The notes beneath the pieces were generated by a model. That model ran no database searches, was not told the DNA's origin, and was given only the letters and a program-made list of their open reading frames with translations. Below are positions 8,685 to 23,061 of a DNA stretch of 64,000 bases, in pieces; within the stretch, counting starts at the first letter, position 1; every line of letters begins with the position of its first letter. This DNA comes from Curvibacter sp. GWA2_64_110 (lineage in GTDB: Bacteria > Pseudomonadota > Gammaproteobacteria > Burkholderiales > Burkholderiaceae_C). The stretch lies in the NCBI GenBank assembly GCA_001797315.1, contig MGPC01000007.1, positions 124,001 to 188,000 of the forward strand, read 5' to 3'. The position numbers and the translations under genes are program-made.

Positions 8685-11600
8685 TCAACCGACCCACTTG
8701 CGCGCATTGCGCCACAACTGCATCCACGGGCTGGCGGCACTCGCATCGAGGCGGGTCCAGCTCATCTGGATGTTGCGGAACACGCGCTCGGGGTGCGGCA
8801 TCATGGCAGTGAAGCGGCCGTCCGCCGTGGTCACCGAGGTCAGGCCCGCCGGGCTGCCGTTCGGGTTGAACGGGTAGGCCTCGGTCGCCGCACCGCTGTT
8901 GTCGACGAAGCGCATGGCGGCAATCGCTTTGGCCGCGTTGCCGCGGTAGGCGAAGTTGGCATAGCCCTCGCCGTGCGCCACGGCGATCGGCAGGCGGCTG
9001 CCGGCCATGCCGGCGAAGAACAGCGAAGGCGATTCCAGCACCTCCACCATCGACAGGCGCGCCTCGAAGCGCTCGCTGCGGTTGGTGGTGAAGCGCGGCC
9101 AGTCTTGCGCGCCGGGAATGATATCGGCCAGCTCGGCAAACATCTGGCAGCCGTTGCACACGCCCAGGCCGAAAGTGTCGGTACGCCCGAAGAAGGCCTT
9201 GAACTGCTCGGCCAGCACCGGGTTGAAGGTGATGGAGCGCGCCCAGCCGATGCCGGCGCCCAGCGTGTCGCCGTAGGAGAAACCGCCGCAGGCGACGATG
9301 CCCTTGAAGTCCTGCAGCTTGGCGCGGCCGCTCTGCAGGTCGGTCATGTGCACGTCATGGGCCTCGAAGCCGGCCTCGTTGAAGGCATAGGCCATCTCGA
9401 CGTGCGAATTCACCCCCTGCTCGCGCAGCACGGCCACCTTGGGGCGGCTGGTCAGCAAGGCGGGTGCGAGCTGCTGCGCCGGGTCGAACGTCAGGTGCAC
9501 GTGCATGCCCGGGTCATTGGGCGCACCGGCCGCGGCGTGCTCGGCATCGGCGCAGGTGGTGTTGTCGCGCTGCTGGCAAATCTTCCAGCTCACGCTGTCC
9601 CACACCTGGTGCAGATCTGCCAGTTGAGCACTGAAGACGGCCTTGGCATCGCGCCAGACCTGCACTTCGCCCACACCGGCGGTCACCGCACCCCCTGCCG
9701 GGCGGGTCTTGCCGATGACATGGCTGAACCTGGACAGGCCATGCTCTCGCAGCACCTGCAGCACCGCATCGCGCTCGGCCGTGCGCACCTGCAGCAGCAC
9801 GCCCAGTTCTTCGTTGAACAGGGCCTTGAGCGTCAGTTCCTCGCGCCGGGCCTGGACCTGGGTCGCCCAGTTCTTGCTGTCGCCGGCGTCCATGCGGCTG
9901 TCGGAAATGCCGTCGCCCTCGGTGACCAGCAGGTCCACATTGAGCGCCACCCCGACATGGCCGGCAAAGGCCATCTCGGCCGCAGCGGCGAACAGGCCAC
10001 CGTCACTGCGGTCGTGGTAGGCCAGGATCTTGCCCTGCGCGCGCAGTGCGTTGACGGCCTTGACCAGGTTGATCAGGTCTTGTGGGTCGTCCAGGTCCGG
10101 CACCGTGTCGCCAGATTGATTCAGCGTCTGCGCCAGGATGGAGCCGCCCATGCGGTTGCGGCCCTTGCCCAGATCGACCAGCAGCAGCGTGCTGTCGGCC
10201 TCGCTGGCGTCCAGCTGCGGCGTGAGCGTGCCGCGCACATCCGGCAGCGTGGCGAAAGCGCTGACGATCAGCGATACCGGCGAGGTGACCTTCTTCGCTT
10301 CGCTGCCCTCTTTCCATTGCGTTCGCATCGACAGACTGTCCTTGCCGACCGGAATGGAAATGCCGAGCGCCGGGCACAGTTCCATGCCGACAGCCTGCAC
10401 GGTGGCGTACAGCGCCGCGTCTTCACCGGGCTCGCCACAGGCGGCCATCCAGTTGGCCGAGAGTTTGATACGTGACAGTTCGATCGGCGCGGCCAGCAGA
10501 TTGGTGATGGCCTCGGCCACCGCCATGCGGCCCGAGGCCGGGGCGTCGAGTGCGGCCAGCGGCGTGCGCTCGCCCATGCTCATGGCCTCGCCGGCAAAAC
10601 CGGCGTAGTCGGCCAGCGTCACGGCGACGTCAGCCACCGGCACCTGCCAGGGGCCGACCATCTGGTCGCGGTGCGTCAGGCCACCCACGGTGCGGTCGCC
10701 GATGGTGATGAGAAAGCGCTTGGAGGCCACGGTGGGGTGGCTCAGCACGTCAATCACGGCCTTCTGCAACTCGACACCGGTCAGGTCCAGCGGCTTGAAG
10801 CGGCGTGCAATGGTCTGGACGTCGCGGTGCATCTTGGGCGGCTTGCCCAGCAGCACGTTCATCGGCATGTCGACTGGTGCCCCCACGCTCGTCGCTTCGC
10901 GTACTTCGCTGCCCCCCGAGGGGGCTGTGCTTGCTTGGGACGGCCCGGCGCTGCGCACGGCGTCTTCGAACGCCACCACCAACTGACGCTCTTCGGTGGC
11001 CACGCCAACCACGGCAAACGGGCAGCGCTCGCGCTCGCAGAAGGCCTTGAACTGTTCCAGCGATTCGGGCGCGATGGCCATCACGTAGCGTTCCTGGCTC
11101 TCGTTGCACCAGATTTCCTTCGGCGCCAGGCCGGACTCCTCCAGCGGCACGGCACGCAAATCAAAGCGTGCGCCGCGGCCGGCGTCGTTGGTCAGCTCGG
11201 GGAAGGCGTTCGACAGGCCACCGGCACCGACATCGTGGATCGCCAGGATCGGGTTCTTGTCACCCTGCGCCCAGCAGTGGTTGATGACCTCCTGCGCCCG
11301 GCGCTCGATCTCCGGGTTGCCGCGCTGCACCGAGTCGAAATCGAGTTCGGCCGCATTGGCGCCGGTGGCCATGGAGCTGGCGGCACCGCCGCCCATGCCG
11401 ATGCGCATGCCCGGGCCGCCGAGCTGGATCAGCAGCGTGCCGGCTGGGAATTCGATCTTCTTCGTCAGTTTGGCATCGATGACGCCGACACCGCCGGCGA
11501 TCATGATGGGCTTGTGGTAGCCGCGCTGCTGGGTGTCGACATCGCTGGCGACGGTCTGCTCGTACTCGCGGAAATAACCGGTCAGGTTGGGGCGGCCGAA

Positions 11601-12770
11601 TTCATTGTTGAAGGCGGCGCCGCCCAGCGGGCCCTCGATCATGATCTGCAGTGGGCTGGCAATGTGCTCGGGCTTGCCGCCTTTTTCAGCGGACCAGCCA
11701 CCCCACAGCTTGGACACCGTGAAGCCGGTCAGGCCGGCCTTGGGCTTGGAGCCGCGGCCGGTGGCGCCCTCGTCGCGGATTTCACCGCCGGCGCCGGTGG
11801 AAGCACCGGGGAACGGAGAAATCGCGGTCGGGTGGTTGTGGGTTTCCACCTTCATCAGAACGTGGTTGAGAGCGCTCTCTTTTTGATAGCTGTTGGCGCT
11901 GTAACCGGAAGGGCTGGAGGCCATTTTTGCCACGAACCGCTCGACCGGGACGCCTTCCATGATGGAGGCATTGTCGGAATAGGCCACCACCGTGTGCTGC
12001 GGGCTGGTCTGGTGCGTGTGGCGGATCATGCCGAACATGCTGCGCTCCTGGCGCACACCGTCGATGGTGAAGTCGGCATTGAAGATCTTGTGGCGGCAGT
12101 GTTCGCTGTTGGCCTGGGCGAACATCATCAGCTCGACGTCGGTCGGGTTGCGCTTCAGGTCGGTGAAGGCCTTGACCAGGTAGTCGATCTCGTCGTCGGC
12201 CAGCGCCAGGCCGAACTGCACGTTGGCCTTTTCCAGTGCCGCACGGCCGCCGCCCAGGATGTCCACGTGCGCCATCGGCGCCGGGTGCAGCTCGGTGAAC
12301 AGCTCGCAGGCCTGCTCGCGCGTGGTCATGGCGCTTTCCGTCATGCGGTCATGCAGGAGCGCCGCCACCTGGCCCAGTTGCTTGGGCGTCAGGCTGGCCT
12401 TGCCCAGCAAGGGCGACTTGAGCGTCAGGCGGTACTCGACGATGCGCTCCACCCGGTGCACGGCCAGGCCGCAGTTGTGGGCGATGTCGGTGGCCTTGGA
12501 GGCCCAGGGTGAAACGGTACCGAAGCGCGGCGACACCACGATCAGCGGGCCCTCCGTGGGGCCGGCATAGGGGTCGCCGTAAGTCAGCAAGGCCCCCAGC
12601 TGCTGCTTGAGTTCGGCGCTCGGGGCCGTATCGCTGGCAACGAGGTGCACGAAACGCGCGGCGATGCCGCTGATCTTGTCATGGATGGCCTGCAGGCCGG
12701 GCAGAAGTTGCTGGACGCGGAAAGCGCTGAGCGCGCTGCCGCCTTCGAAAGAGCTGATATGCAGGGTCAC
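8685..12770 (-). CDS. purL: Phosphoribosylformylglycinamidine synthase PurL
   Basis: PurL catalyses the fourth step of purine synthesis, FGAR + Gln + ATP to FGAM. This is the large single-chain form, 1361 residues. The start is set at GTG 12770 ([11 protein letters not shown]...), the typical N-terminus; the reading frame stays open further upstream but into unrelated sequence. The synthase region contains [17 protein letters not shown] and [13 protein letters not shown]. The C-terminal glutaminase has its nucleophile near C1205 ([12 protein letters not shown]) and a late PHPERVFR. Residues about 607-631 are an extra segment absent from the E. coli enzyme as I recall it; it is encoded by an interspersed repeat (see repeat entry). 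Divergent from map. Confidence 0.95.
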   Translation of the reverse strand: MTLHISSFEGGSALSAFRVQQLLPGLQAIHDKISGIAARFVHLVASDTAPSAELKQQLGALLTYGDPYAGPTEGPLIVVSPRFGTVSPWASKATDIAHNCGLAVHRVERIVEYRLTLKSPLLGKASLTPKQLGQVAALLHDRMTESAMTTREQACELFTELHPAPMAHVDILGGGRAALEKANVQFGLALADDEIDYLVKAFTDLKRNPTDVELMMFAQANSEHCRHKIFNADFTIDGVRQERSMFGMIRHTHQTSPQHTVVAYSDNASIMEGVPVERFVAKMASSPSGYSANSYQKESALNHVLMKVETHNHPTAISPFPGASTGAGGEIRDEGATGRGSKPKAGLTGFTVSKLWGGWSAEKGGKPEHIASPLQIMIEGPLGGAAFNNEFGRPNLTGYFREYEQTVASDVDTQQRGYHKPIMIAGGVGVIDAKLTKKIEFPAGTLLIQLGGPGMRIGMGGGAASSMATGANAAELDFDSVQRGNPEIERRAQEVINHCWAQGDKNPILAIHDVGAGGLSNAFPELTNDAGRGARFDLRAVPLEESGLAPKEIWCNESQERYVMAIAPESLEQFKAFCERERCPFAVVGVATEERQLVVAFEDAVRSAGPSQASTAPSGGSEVREATSVGAPVDMPMNVLLGKPPKMHRDVQTIARRFKPLDLTGVELQKAVIDVLSHPTVASKRFLITIGDRTVGGLTHRDQMVGPWQVPVADVAVTLADYAGFAGEAMSMGERTPLAALDAPASGRMAVAEAITNLLAAPIELSRIKLSANWMAACGEPGEDAALYATVQAVGMELCPALGISIPVGKDSLSMRTQWKEGSEAKKVTSPVSLIVSAFATLPDVRGTLTPQLDASEADSTLLLVDLGKGRNRMGGSILAQTLNQSGDTVPDLDDPQDLINLVKAVNALRAQGKILAYHDRSDGGLFAAAAEMAFAGHVGVALNVDLLVTEGDGISDSRMDAGDSKNWATQVQARREELTLKALFNEELGVLLQVRTAERDAVLQVLREHGLSRFSHVIGKTRPAGGAVTAGVGEVQVWRDAKAVFSAQLADLHQVWDSVSWKICQQRDNTTCADAEHAAAGAPNDPGMHVHLTFDPAQQLAPALLTSRPKVAVLREQGVNSHVEMAYAFNEAGFEAHDVHMTDLQSGRAKLQDFKGIVACGGFSYGDTLGAGIGWARSITFNPVLAEQFKAFFGRTDTFGLGVCNGCQMFAELADIIPGAQDWPRFTTNRSERFEARLSMVEVLESPSLFFAGMAGSRLPIAVAHGEGYANFAYRGNAAKAIAAMRFVDNSGAATEAYPFNPNGSPAGLTSVTTADGRFTAMMPHPERVFRNIQMSWTRLDASAASPWMQLWRNARKWVG
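10877..10952 (-). repeat. Interspersed repeat embedded in frame within purL
   Basis: On the coding strand this segment contains the blocks CCGGGCCGTCCCAAG, GCCCCCTCGGGG and GAGCGTGGGGGCAC in that order. The same blocks in the same order occur inside ligA at 21283-21356, in opposite orientation relative to the gene. It encodes roughly [20 protein letters not shown] plus a few residues, a low-complexity linker between conserved FGAM-synthase blocks. Confidence 0.7.
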
Positions 12771-12913
12771 TGTGGTGGCCTTGATGAGGGTGGCGGACGA
12801 AGGTCCGTGGAAACCGCTAATTTTACCTCCGACATCACAAACCCTCCGGGCTATTGGGAGTCTGCGTCCCACGGGCTTTACCCGCTTCTTCTGCGGGGAA
12901 GCGCCACCAATGG

Positions 12914-12919
12914 GATAAT
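12914..12919 (+). promoter_or_regulatory. -10-like box of map
   Basis: GATAAT ends 8 bases before the map ATG at 12928, and no Shine-Dalgarno sequence is present. The 157-base region between the divergent purL and map starts should hold both promoters. Confidence 0.4.
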
Positions 12920-12927
12920 TCCTCCCC

Positions 12928-13743
12928 ATGACGATCACCTACAAAGACGAAGCCGGCATCGCCGGCATGCGCGTGGCGGGCAAACTGGCCGCCGAAGTGC
13001 TGGATTTCCTCGCGCCCCATGTCAAGCCCGGCGTTACCACCAACGAGCTCGACATGCTGGCCCACGGCTACATCGTGGATGTGCAGGGTGCCATTCCCGC
13101 CCCCCTGAACTATGCCCCCTCGGGCTACAACCCCTATCCGAAGTCGATCTGCACCTCGATCAACCACCAGGTCTGCCACGGCATTCCGAACGACAAGCCG
13201 CTCAAGAAGGGCGACATCGTCAACATCGACATCACCATCATCAAGGACGGCTGGCACGGCGACACCAGCCGCATGTTCCAGGTCGGCGAGACCTCGATCG
13301 CGGCCAAACGCCTGTGCGCCATGACCTACGACGCCATGTGGCACGGCATCATGCAGGTCAAGCCGGGCGCACATCTGGGCGACATCGGCTGGACGATCCA
13401 GAAATTCGCCGAAAGCAACGGTTTTTCCGTGGTGCGCGAGTTCTGCGGCCACGGCATCGGCCTGGGCTTCCATGAGGAACCGCAGGTGCTGCACTACGGC
13501 AAGCCCGGCACGCTGGAGGAGCTCAAGCCCGGCATGACCTTCACCATCGAGCCCATGATCAACGCCGGCAAGCGCGACATCAAGGAGATGGGCGACGGCT
13601 GGACCATTGTCACCAAGGATCACTCGCTCTCGGCCCAGTGGGAACACACCATTCTGGTCACCCCCACCGGCTACGAGGTGCTGACGCTGTCGGCCGGCAG
13701 CCCGCCGATACCGGCCTTCGTGCACGCCGCCACGCAAGCCTGA
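12928..13743 (+). CDS. map: Type I methionine aminopeptidase
   Basis: Map removes the initiator methionine from nascent proteins. The 271-residue enzyme shows the pita-bread fold motifs: [17 protein letters not shown], the metal ligands in [18 protein letters not shown] (two aspartates), [13 protein letters not shown] (histidine), [11 protein letters not shown] (glutamate) and QWEHTILVT (glutamate). The length fits the proteobacterial form. It is divergent from purL, and glnD follows 40 bases downstream on the same strand. Confidence 0.96.
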   Translation: MTITYKDEAGIAGMRVAGKLAAEVLDFLAPHVKPGVTTNELDMLAHGYIVDVQGAIPAPLNYAPSGYNPYPKSICTSINHQVCHGIPNDKPLKKGDIVNIDITIIKDGWHGDTSRMFQVGETSIAAKRLCAMTYDAMWHGIMQVKPGAHLGDIGWTIQKFAESNGFSVVREFCGHGIGLGFHEEPQVLHYGKPGTLEELKPGMTFTIEPMINAGKRDIKEMGDGWTIVTKDHSLSAQWEHTILVTPTGYEVLTLSAGSPPIPAFVHAATQA

Positions 13744-13780
13744 CCGCCGCCTGGTCTGGCCTGATTCCTGCTTCAGCCTG

Positions 13781-16372
13781 GTGATGCAAACCATCCAGTC
13801 CCTGAAAGAGCAGTACCGCGCCAGAAAGGCAGAACTGCTGCAGCCTGTCGCCACCAGCGGCACTTCCACACGCCATGTGCGCAGCACGCTGCGCCATCTC
13901 TCCCGTTTGGCCGATGCCACGCTGAAGACCCTGTGGCAACAGGCCGGCTTTGGCCAGCCCTTTGCCCTGGTGGCGGTCGGCGGCTTCGGCCGCGGCGAGC
14001 TGTTCCCGCACTCCGATATCGACGTGCTGCTGCTCATGCCGGCCGGCCAGTCGCCCGACGGCGACGAGGCCCTGCGCCAGCGCATCGAATCCTTCATCAG
14101 CAGTTGCTGGGACGCCGGACTGGAAATCGGCTCCAGTGTGCGCACCGTGGCCGAATGCCTGGCCGAGGCGGCCAAGGACGTGACGGTGCAGACGGCGCTG
14201 CTGGAGTCGCGCCTGATCACCGGCAATGCCGAACTGTTCAAGACCTTTCACTGGCAATTCCGCCAGGTCATCGATGCGCGCGCCTTCTTCGTCGCCAAGA
14301 CGCTGGAAATGCAGCAGCGCCACAGCAAGTTCGAAGACACGCCCTACGCGCTCGAACCCAACTGCAAGGAATCGCCCGGCGGCCTGCGCGACCTGCAGAT
14401 CATCCTCTGGGTGGCGCAGGCGGCCAGCTACGGCAAGTCCTGGGACGAGCTGGCCCGCTCCGGCCTGGCCACCCTCTTCGAGGTGAAGCAGCTCAAGCGC
14501 TTTGAAGCCATGCTGCAACTCATCCGCATGCGCCTGCACATGATTGCCAACCGGCGCGAGGACCGGCTGGTGTTCGACACGCAGACCGCAGTGGCCGAGT
14601 CCTTCGGCTATAGCGCAGAGCTTGCCGAAGGCAAGCTCAAGATACGCCCCAGCGAAGCGCTGATGCGCCACTACTACTGGGCCGCCAAGGCGGTGACCCA
14701 GCTCAACCAGATCCTGCTGCTCAACATCGAGGAGCGTCTCAACCCGTCGTCGCAGACGCCGATTCCGATCAACGAGCGCTTCGCCGACAAGGCCGGCCTG
14801 ATCGAGGTGCGCAGTGACGACCTCTACCTGCGCGAGCCGCACGCCATCCTGGAAACCTTTCTGGTCTACCAGACCACCGAAGGCGCCAAGGGCCTGTCGG
14901 CGCGAACCTTGCGTGCCCTGTACAACGCACGCGGCCTGATGAACGGCCAGTTCCGCCAGGACCCGGTGAACCAGCAGACCTTCATGCGCATCCTGCAACA
15001 GCCCGAGGGCATCACGCACGCGATCCGCCTGATGAACCAGACCTCGGTGCTGGGGCGCTACCTCTGGAGCTTTCGCCGCATCGTCGGCCAGATGCAGCAC
15101 GACCTGTTCCACGTCTACACCGTGGACCAGCACATCCTGATGGTGCTGCGCAATGTGCGGCGCTTTTTCATGGCCGAGCACGCGCACGAATACCCGTTCT
15201 GCTCCCAATTGGCCGCCGGTTGGGAACAACCCTGGATCCTGTATGCGGCCGCGCTGTTCCATGACATCGCCAAGGGCCGCGGCGGCGACCATTCCGAGCT
15301 GGGCGCAATCGAGGTACGGCGCTTTTGCCGCCAGCACGGCATCGCACACGAGGATGCCCGGCTGATCGAGTTCCTGGTCAAGGAACACCTGTCGATGAGC
15401 CGCATCGCGCAGAAGTCCGACCTGAGCGACCCCGACGTCATTGCCGCTTTTGCCAAGCAGGTCGGCAGCGAGCGCAACCTGACCGCGCTCTACCTGCTGA
15501 CGGTGGCCGACATCCGCGGCACCAGCCCCAAGGTGTGGAACGCCTGGAAAGGCAAGCTACTGGAGGACCTGTACCGCTACACGCTGCGCGCCCTTGGCGG
15601 CCACGTGCCCTCGCCCGATGCCGAGGTCGAGGGGCGCAAGCGCGAGGCGCTGGTCCAGCTGGCGCTGCACTCCCTGCCTTTCGAGGCCCACAAACCGCTG
15701 TGGGACACGCTGGACGTGAGCTACTTCATGCGCCACGAAGCAGACGACATCGCCTGGCACACGCGCCAGATCTCGCGCTTCGTCGGCACCGACAAGCCCA
15801 TCGTACGGGCACGCCGCTCACCGGTGGGCGAAGGGCTGCAGGTGCTGGTCTACACCAAGGACCAGCCCGACCTGTTTGCCCGCATCTGCGGCTACTTCGA
15901 CCATGGTGGCTTCAGCATCCTGGACGCACGCATCCACACTGCGCGCAACGGCTACGCGCTCGACACCTTCCAAGTGGTGACGCCGGAACTGCCTGAGCAT
16001 TACCGCGAGCTCACCAGCATGGTGGAGGTGGAACTGTCGCGCGCCATCAGCGAGGCCGGTCCGCTCCCCGCGCCCAGCCGCGGCCGCGTATCGCGCCGCG
16101 TCAAGAGTTTCCCCATCACACCGCGCGTGACACTCAAACCCGATGAAAAGGCCCAGCGCTGGCTGCTCGGCATCTCGGCCAGCGACCAGGCCGGCCTGCT
16201 CTACAACGTGGCGCGCGTGCTGGCGCGGCACCAGATCAACCTGCAGCTGGCCAAGGTCAACACCCTGGGCGAGCGCGTGGACGACACCTTCCTGATCTGC
16301 GGCGCGGCGCTGCAGAACAACCGGGCGCAGCTGGAAATCGAGACCGAGCTGCTGGACGTGCTGGGGTCCTGA
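13781..16372 (+). CDS. glnD: Bifunctional uridylyltransferase/uridylyl-removing enzyme GlnD
   Basis: GlnD senses glutamine and adds or removes UMP on PII proteins, controlling nitrogen assimilation. The 863-residue product has all expected parts: a nucleotidyltransferase domain with [17 protein letters not shown] at about 67-83, a PII-UT linker domain, an HD hydrolase centre near residue 494 ([16 protein letters not shown]), and two C-terminal ACT domains at about 680-760 and 795-860. GTG 13781 is immediately followed by ATG 13784; either may be used, with one residue difference. It probably shares a transcript with map. Confidence 0.95.
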   Translation: MMQTIQSLKEQYRARKAELLQPVATSGTSTRHVRSTLRHLSRLADATLKTLWQQAGFGQPFALVAVGGFGRGELFPHSDIDVLLLMPAGQSPDGDEALRQRIESFISSCWDAGLEIGSSVRTVAECLAEAAKDVTVQTALLESRLITGNAELFKTFHWQFRQVIDARAFFVAKTLEMQQRHSKFEDTPYALEPNCKESPGGLRDLQIILWVAQAASYGKSWDELARSGLATLFEVKQLKRFEAMLQLIRMRLHMIANRREDRLVFDTQTAVAESFGYSAELAEGKLKIRPSEALMRHYYWAAKAVTQLNQILLLNIEERLNPSSQTPIPINERFADKAGLIEVRSDDLYLREPHAILETFLVYQTTEGAKGLSARTLRALYNARGLMNGQFRQDPVNQQTFMRILQQPEGITHAIRLMNQTSVLGRYLWSFRRIVGQMQHDLFHVYTVDQHILMVLRNVRRFFMAEHAHEYPFCSQLAAGWEQPWILYAAALFHDIAKGRGGDHSELGAIEVRRFCRQHGIAHEDARLIEFLVKEHLSMSRIAQKSDLSDPDVIAAFAKQVGSERNLTALYLLTVADIRGTSPKVWNAWKGKLLEDLYRYTLRALGGHVPSPDAEVEGRKREALVQLALHSLPFEAHKPLWDTLDVSYFMRHEADDIAWHTRQISRFVGTDKPIVRARRSPVGEGLQVLVYTKDQPDLFARICGYFDHGGFSILDARIHTARNGYALDTFQVVTPELPEHYRELTSMVEVELSRAISEAGPLPAPSRGRVSRRVKSFPITPRVTLKPDEKAQRWLLGISASDQAGLLYNVARVLARHQINLQLAKVNTLGERVDDTFLICGAALQNNRAQLEIETELLDVLGS

Positions 16373-16377
16373 GCCTT

Positions 16378-16917
16378 TCAGTCGTCCTGCCCGGCATCGA
16401 GCCCGGGGAACAGCACCTCGGTGAAGCCGAATTTCGTGAAGTCGCGCACCCGCATCGGGTACAGCTTGCCGATCAGGTGGTCGCATTCGTGCTGCACCAC
16501 CCGGGCGTGAAACCCCTCCACCGTGCGGTCGATCGGGTCGCCGTAGGGGTCGAAGCCGGTGTAGCGGATGCGTTGCCAGCGCGGCACCGCGGCACGCAGT
16601 CCGGGCACCGACAGACAGCCTTCCCAGCCCTCTTCCTCGGCCTCGCCCAGCGGCGTGATCACCGGGTTGCACAGCACGGTGCGCGGCACCATGGGCGCGT
16701 CGGGGTAGCGCGGATTGACGGCACCACTGCCGAAGATCACCACCTGCAGATCGACACCGATCTGCGGTGCCGCCAGCCCGGCGCCGTTGGCAGCGATCAT
16801 GGTGTCAAGCAGATCGGTCACCAGCAGGTGCAACGCATCGCTGTCGAACTCGGTCACAGGCTGGGCCACGCGCAGCAGGCGCGGATCACCCATTTTGAGA
16901 ATATCGCGAACAGTCAT
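16378..16917 (-). CDS. def: Peptide deformylase
   Basis: Def removes the formyl group from the N-terminal methionine, upstream of Map action. The 179-residue enzyme has all three motifs: [19 protein letters not shown] (metal cysteine) and [13 protein letters not shown] (HExxH-type with the two metal histidines). The start at 16917 gives [15 protein letters not shown], the usual N-terminus. An upstream ATG at 16929 is in frame but adds only four residues. It converges with glnD with a 5-base gap. Having def close to map places both N-terminal processing enzymes in one neighbourhood. Confidence 0.95.
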   Translation of the reverse strand: MTVRDILKMGDPRLLRVAQPVTEFDSDALHLLVTDLLDTMIAANGAGLAAPQIGVDLQVVIFGSGAVNPRYPDAPMVPRTVLCNPVITPLGEAEEEGWEGCLSVPGLRAAVPRWQRIRYTGFDPYGDPIDRTVEGFHARVVQHECDHLIGKLYPMRVRDFTKFGFTEVLFPGLDAGQDD

Positions 16918-16942
16918 CAGAAGCACCAAGCCATGTCGGCGA

Positions 16943-17998
16943 TCAGGCCGTCCAGCGCTCTCCGGTCAGCAGCCGCCATGCATTGCCATAGGCCACCTGA
17001 TGGCGGCTGGGCTCGCTGAGCACGTCCAGGATCAGTGTGCGCTGGCGCAGAATGTTGTCCCTGTACTGTTGCTCGACCGGGGGGCGGTAGTCGCTCGCAG
17101 CAAGGAAGCGGTCCGGATGCCGCTCAATGACCGCCTGCCAACGCCCGTCGAGTCGGCCATTACTGAACAGCGTTGAGTCGCGCTCGCCGGAGGGCTTGTA
17201 GACATGCGCGGGGTCGGGAATGGCAAGGTCAAAATGCAAGCCGCCAAAACGCTCGAGCAGGCCACGGACATAGTCCGGGGTATAGCTGCTGGCGCGCTGC
17301 GGATAACGGACCATGGCCGTGTGACACCAGATCAGCCTGGCCTTGGGGTAACGCGCCAGCATCGTTTCCAAGGCCGGCAGCAGCCGATCCTCGATTTCGT
17401 AATGCAGCTGGAAAACCAGGCCTGTGTCCTCGCTCAGCCGGAACAGGGCCTCGCCAGCCGGGCCGTCCAGCGGGATCGTGATGTCCCTGACCGTCTGCCC
17501 GGCTGCCACCTGTTCGGGCGATGGGTAGTGGCGAAACTCATGCTCTCCCATCAGGTAGTACTGACCAGTCGTCAGTTCCCGGCGGACCCCCGCCAGAAAG
17601 GCGATGGGATCATTCCACCAGCGTGGAAATTCACCACTGTTACTGGTCGGGATAAAGTACTCGGGGTACTCCCGATGCAGGTCCAGCGCCTGCTGGCTGG
17701 TCGCGGCATTGGCTGGTGCGAACGCAATCTGCGCCACTTCCAGCTCGTTCATCTGGTCGATCATGTAGGCGATGTTGGTCCTGCCCGCCACGTACGTTGC
17801 TTCGACGTCGATGATGGGCAGACGCTTGCGCTCAAGGATCTGCCGGATCCGGCGGCGCCAGCCCGCGAGCGAGGCCTCACGCGACGATAGATCACCGGCC
17901 TGCCCCCACGCCAGTCCGGGCCACCAGGGGGACAGGCTGCCGAAGGCGGCTCCGGCCGCACGCAACATCCATCTGCGTCGAATATTCATGGCATGCAT
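16943..17998 (-). CDS. Amidohydrolase-family (COG2159-like) protein with twin-arginine-type signal
   Basis: The N-terminus [17 protein letters not shown] followed by a hydrophobic stretch resembles a Tat signal, so a folded periplasmic enzyme is inferred. The rest looks like a metal-dependent TIM-barrel amidohydrolase of the amidohydrolase-2/COG2159 kind: [14 protein letters not shown] early, [11 protein letters not shown] in the middle and [10 protein letters not shown] near the end. The classical HxH motif after the first strand is not seen, so catalysis is uncertain. The start could be 17998 (close to an AGAGGGG site) or 17989. The substrate is unknown. Confidence 0.6.
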   Translation of the reverse strand: MHAMNIRRRWMLRAAGAAFGSLSPWWPGLAWGQAGDLSSREASLAGWRRRIRQILERKRLPIIDVEATYVAGRTNIAYMIDQMNELEVAQIAFAPANAATSQQALDLHREYPEYFIPTSNSGEFPRWWNDPIAFLAGVRRELTTGQYYLMGEHEFRHYPSPEQVAAGQTVRDITIPLDGPAGEALFRLSEDTGLVFQLHYEIEDRLLPALETMLARYPKARLIWCHTAMVRYPQRASSYTPDYVRGLLERFGGLHFDLAIPDPAHVYKPSGERDSTLFSNGRLDGRWQAVIERHPDRFLAASDYRPPVEQQYRDNILRQRTLILDVLSEPSRHQVAYGNAWRLLTGERWTA

Positions 17999-18076
17999 TT
18001 TCCCCTCTAGATGGGCCGTCAAGTCCGACGGCCCAAGCATACCTTGCCAGCCGGCGGGGACTGAGTCGACCGACGT

Positions 18077-19657
18077 CTAGGCCAGGCGGAACGCCGCCAC
18101 AATGCCGGCCAGACGCTGTGCCTGGCCCTTCAGGCTCTCGGCCGCGGCGGCCGACTCTTCCACCAGTGCTGCGTTCTGCTGAGTCATCTTGTCGAGTTCG
18201 TTGACGGCCGCGTTCATCTGGCCGATACCCTGATGCTGCTCCGTCGAGGCTGCACTGATGCCGGCAATCATGTCGGTCACGCGCTGCACGCTGGCAACGA
18301 TGTCCTCCATCGTGCTGCCCGCATCGCGCACCAGACGGGCGCCAGCCTCGACCTTGCCCACGCTGGCATCGATCAGGCTCTTGATTTCCCGTGCCGCTTC
18401 GGCGGAACGCTGGGCCAGGCTGCGCACTTCGGCGGCCACCACGGCGAAACCGCGCCCCTGTTCGCCAGCCCGCGCCGCCTCGACTGCCGCATTGAGGGCC
18501 AGGATGTTGGTCTGGAAGGCAATGCTGTCGATCACGCCAATGATGCTGGCGATCTGGCTGGAACTCTGGTTGATTTCGTCCATGGTGGCCACCACCTGGC
18601 CGACCACCTGGCCGCCGCGCTGAGCCACCTGGGTCGCCGAGGCGGCCAGTTCGTTGGCCGTGCGCGCCGAGTCGGCCGATTGCCTGACGGTGCCGGTGAG
18701 CTGCTCCATGGAAGAAGCCGTTTCCTGCAGGCTGCTGGCAGCCTGTTCGGTACGCTGGGACAGATCGGCATTGCCGCTGGCTACCTCCGAGCTGGCATGG
18801 CCGATCTGCTCGGTTGCCTGGCTGATGTCGGAAAACGCCGCACGCAGCTTCTGCTGCATCAGGGACAGGCGACGCAGCATGGAACCGATTTCATCCGGGC
18901 GCTCGGTTTCGAAGTTATGGCTCAGATCGCCATGCGCAATGTATTCCGCAATCGCCACCGCATCGCGCATCGGCCCGGTGATGGCACGTGTCGTCAACCA
19001 GGCGATCACGGCCCCAAGCGCCACGGCCACAGCGCAAATGAGGATCAGGATCTGACGCGCCTGGCCAACCGTTGCTGCCAGTTGCTCCGTGGCCGTGGTG
19101 CTGCGGGATTTGAGGTTCAGCACCAGTTCGTCCAGCGATTTGAGCAGAGACTGCGCCAACGGCACCAGTTCAGCGTCAATGCGCTTGCTGCCCTCGCCCA
19201 TCTGGATGTCGTCGCGGACCTGAGCCCGGATGCTGACGAAACGCGTGCGTGCCTGATTGATCTTCTCCACCATGGCGGCAATGGCCGGCTCGTCGGTGAC
19301 ATCGGTCACCTTTTTCTGCAAGCCGACGGTGGCGTTGGCCGTGGCGGCCATGTCCTCGTTGAGCCGGTTGAGCACGCTGCCCATGGTGCTTCGAATGGTT
19401 TCGTCATCGCCGATGGCTGCATCCAGGCGCGTGGCCGTCAAGGCGCGGTCCAGGTTGGTACGGACCAGGGCGGACCACTCCTGCACCAGCACCAGGCGAT
19501 CCGTATGCCGTACGTTGTCAGCATTGTGCGACTGGATGCGCCAGAGCTGGATGCCTGCCGCCAGCAGCATGAACAGCATCAAGGCCAGTACCACGCCAAA
19601 GCCCATACCCAGCCGGGCTCCGATCCGTTTGAACGCCAGACGCTTGAAGAAACTCAT
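18077..19657 (-). CDS. Methyl-accepting chemotaxis protein (4HB/HAMP type)
   Basis: This 526-residue receptor starts at ATG 19657 after AAGGGAG. A transmembrane helix lies at about 15-40 and a helical periplasmic ligand-binding region (four-helix-bundle type) at about 41-190. The second membrane helix is at about 195-215, then HAMP, then a long cytoplasmic signalling coiled coil with the conserved hairpin tip ([20 protein letters not shown] and [16 protein letters not shown]). It ends [11 protein letters not shown] without a CheR-docking pentapeptide. It lies downstream of ligA on the same strand and is probably transcribed on its own. The ligand is unknown. Confidence 0.92.
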   Translation of the reverse strand: MSFFKRLAFKRIGARLGMGFGVVLALMLFMLLAAGIQLWRIQSHNADNVRHTDRLVLVQEWSALVRTNLDRALTATRLDAAIGDDETIRSTMGSVLNRLNEDMAATANATVGLQKKVTDVTDEPAIAAMVEKINQARTRFVSIRAQVRDDIQMGEGSKRIDAELVPLAQSLLKSLDELVLNLKSRSTTATEQLAATVGQARQILILICAVAVALGAVIAWLTTRAITGPMRDAVAIAEYIAHGDLSHNFETERPDEIGSMLRRLSLMQQKLRAAFSDISQATEQIGHASSEVASGNADLSQRTEQAASSLQETASSMEQLTGTVRQSADSARTANELAASATQVAQRGGQVVGQVVATMDEINQSSSQIASIIGVIDSIAFQTNILALNAAVEAARAGEQGRGFAVVAAEVRSLAQRSAEAAREIKSLIDASVGKVEAGARLVRDAGSTMEDIVASVQRVTDMIAGISAASTEQHQGIGQMNAAVNELDKMTQQNAALVEESAAAAESLKGQAQRLAGIVAAFRLA

Positions 19658-19723
19658 GCCGACTCCCTTGTTGGTATTGCCCAAAAGCCTGATCCAGACC
19701 AGGCAGTTTAGCCGGCAGCCCGA

Positions 19724-23057
<3,334 letters not shown>

Positions 23058-23061
23058 GAAA

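Noticed and set aside
8673-12512. Two ~600-codon open frames antisense to purL
   Set aside because: They are shadows of purL caused by GC-rich third positions; no ribosome sites or motifs.
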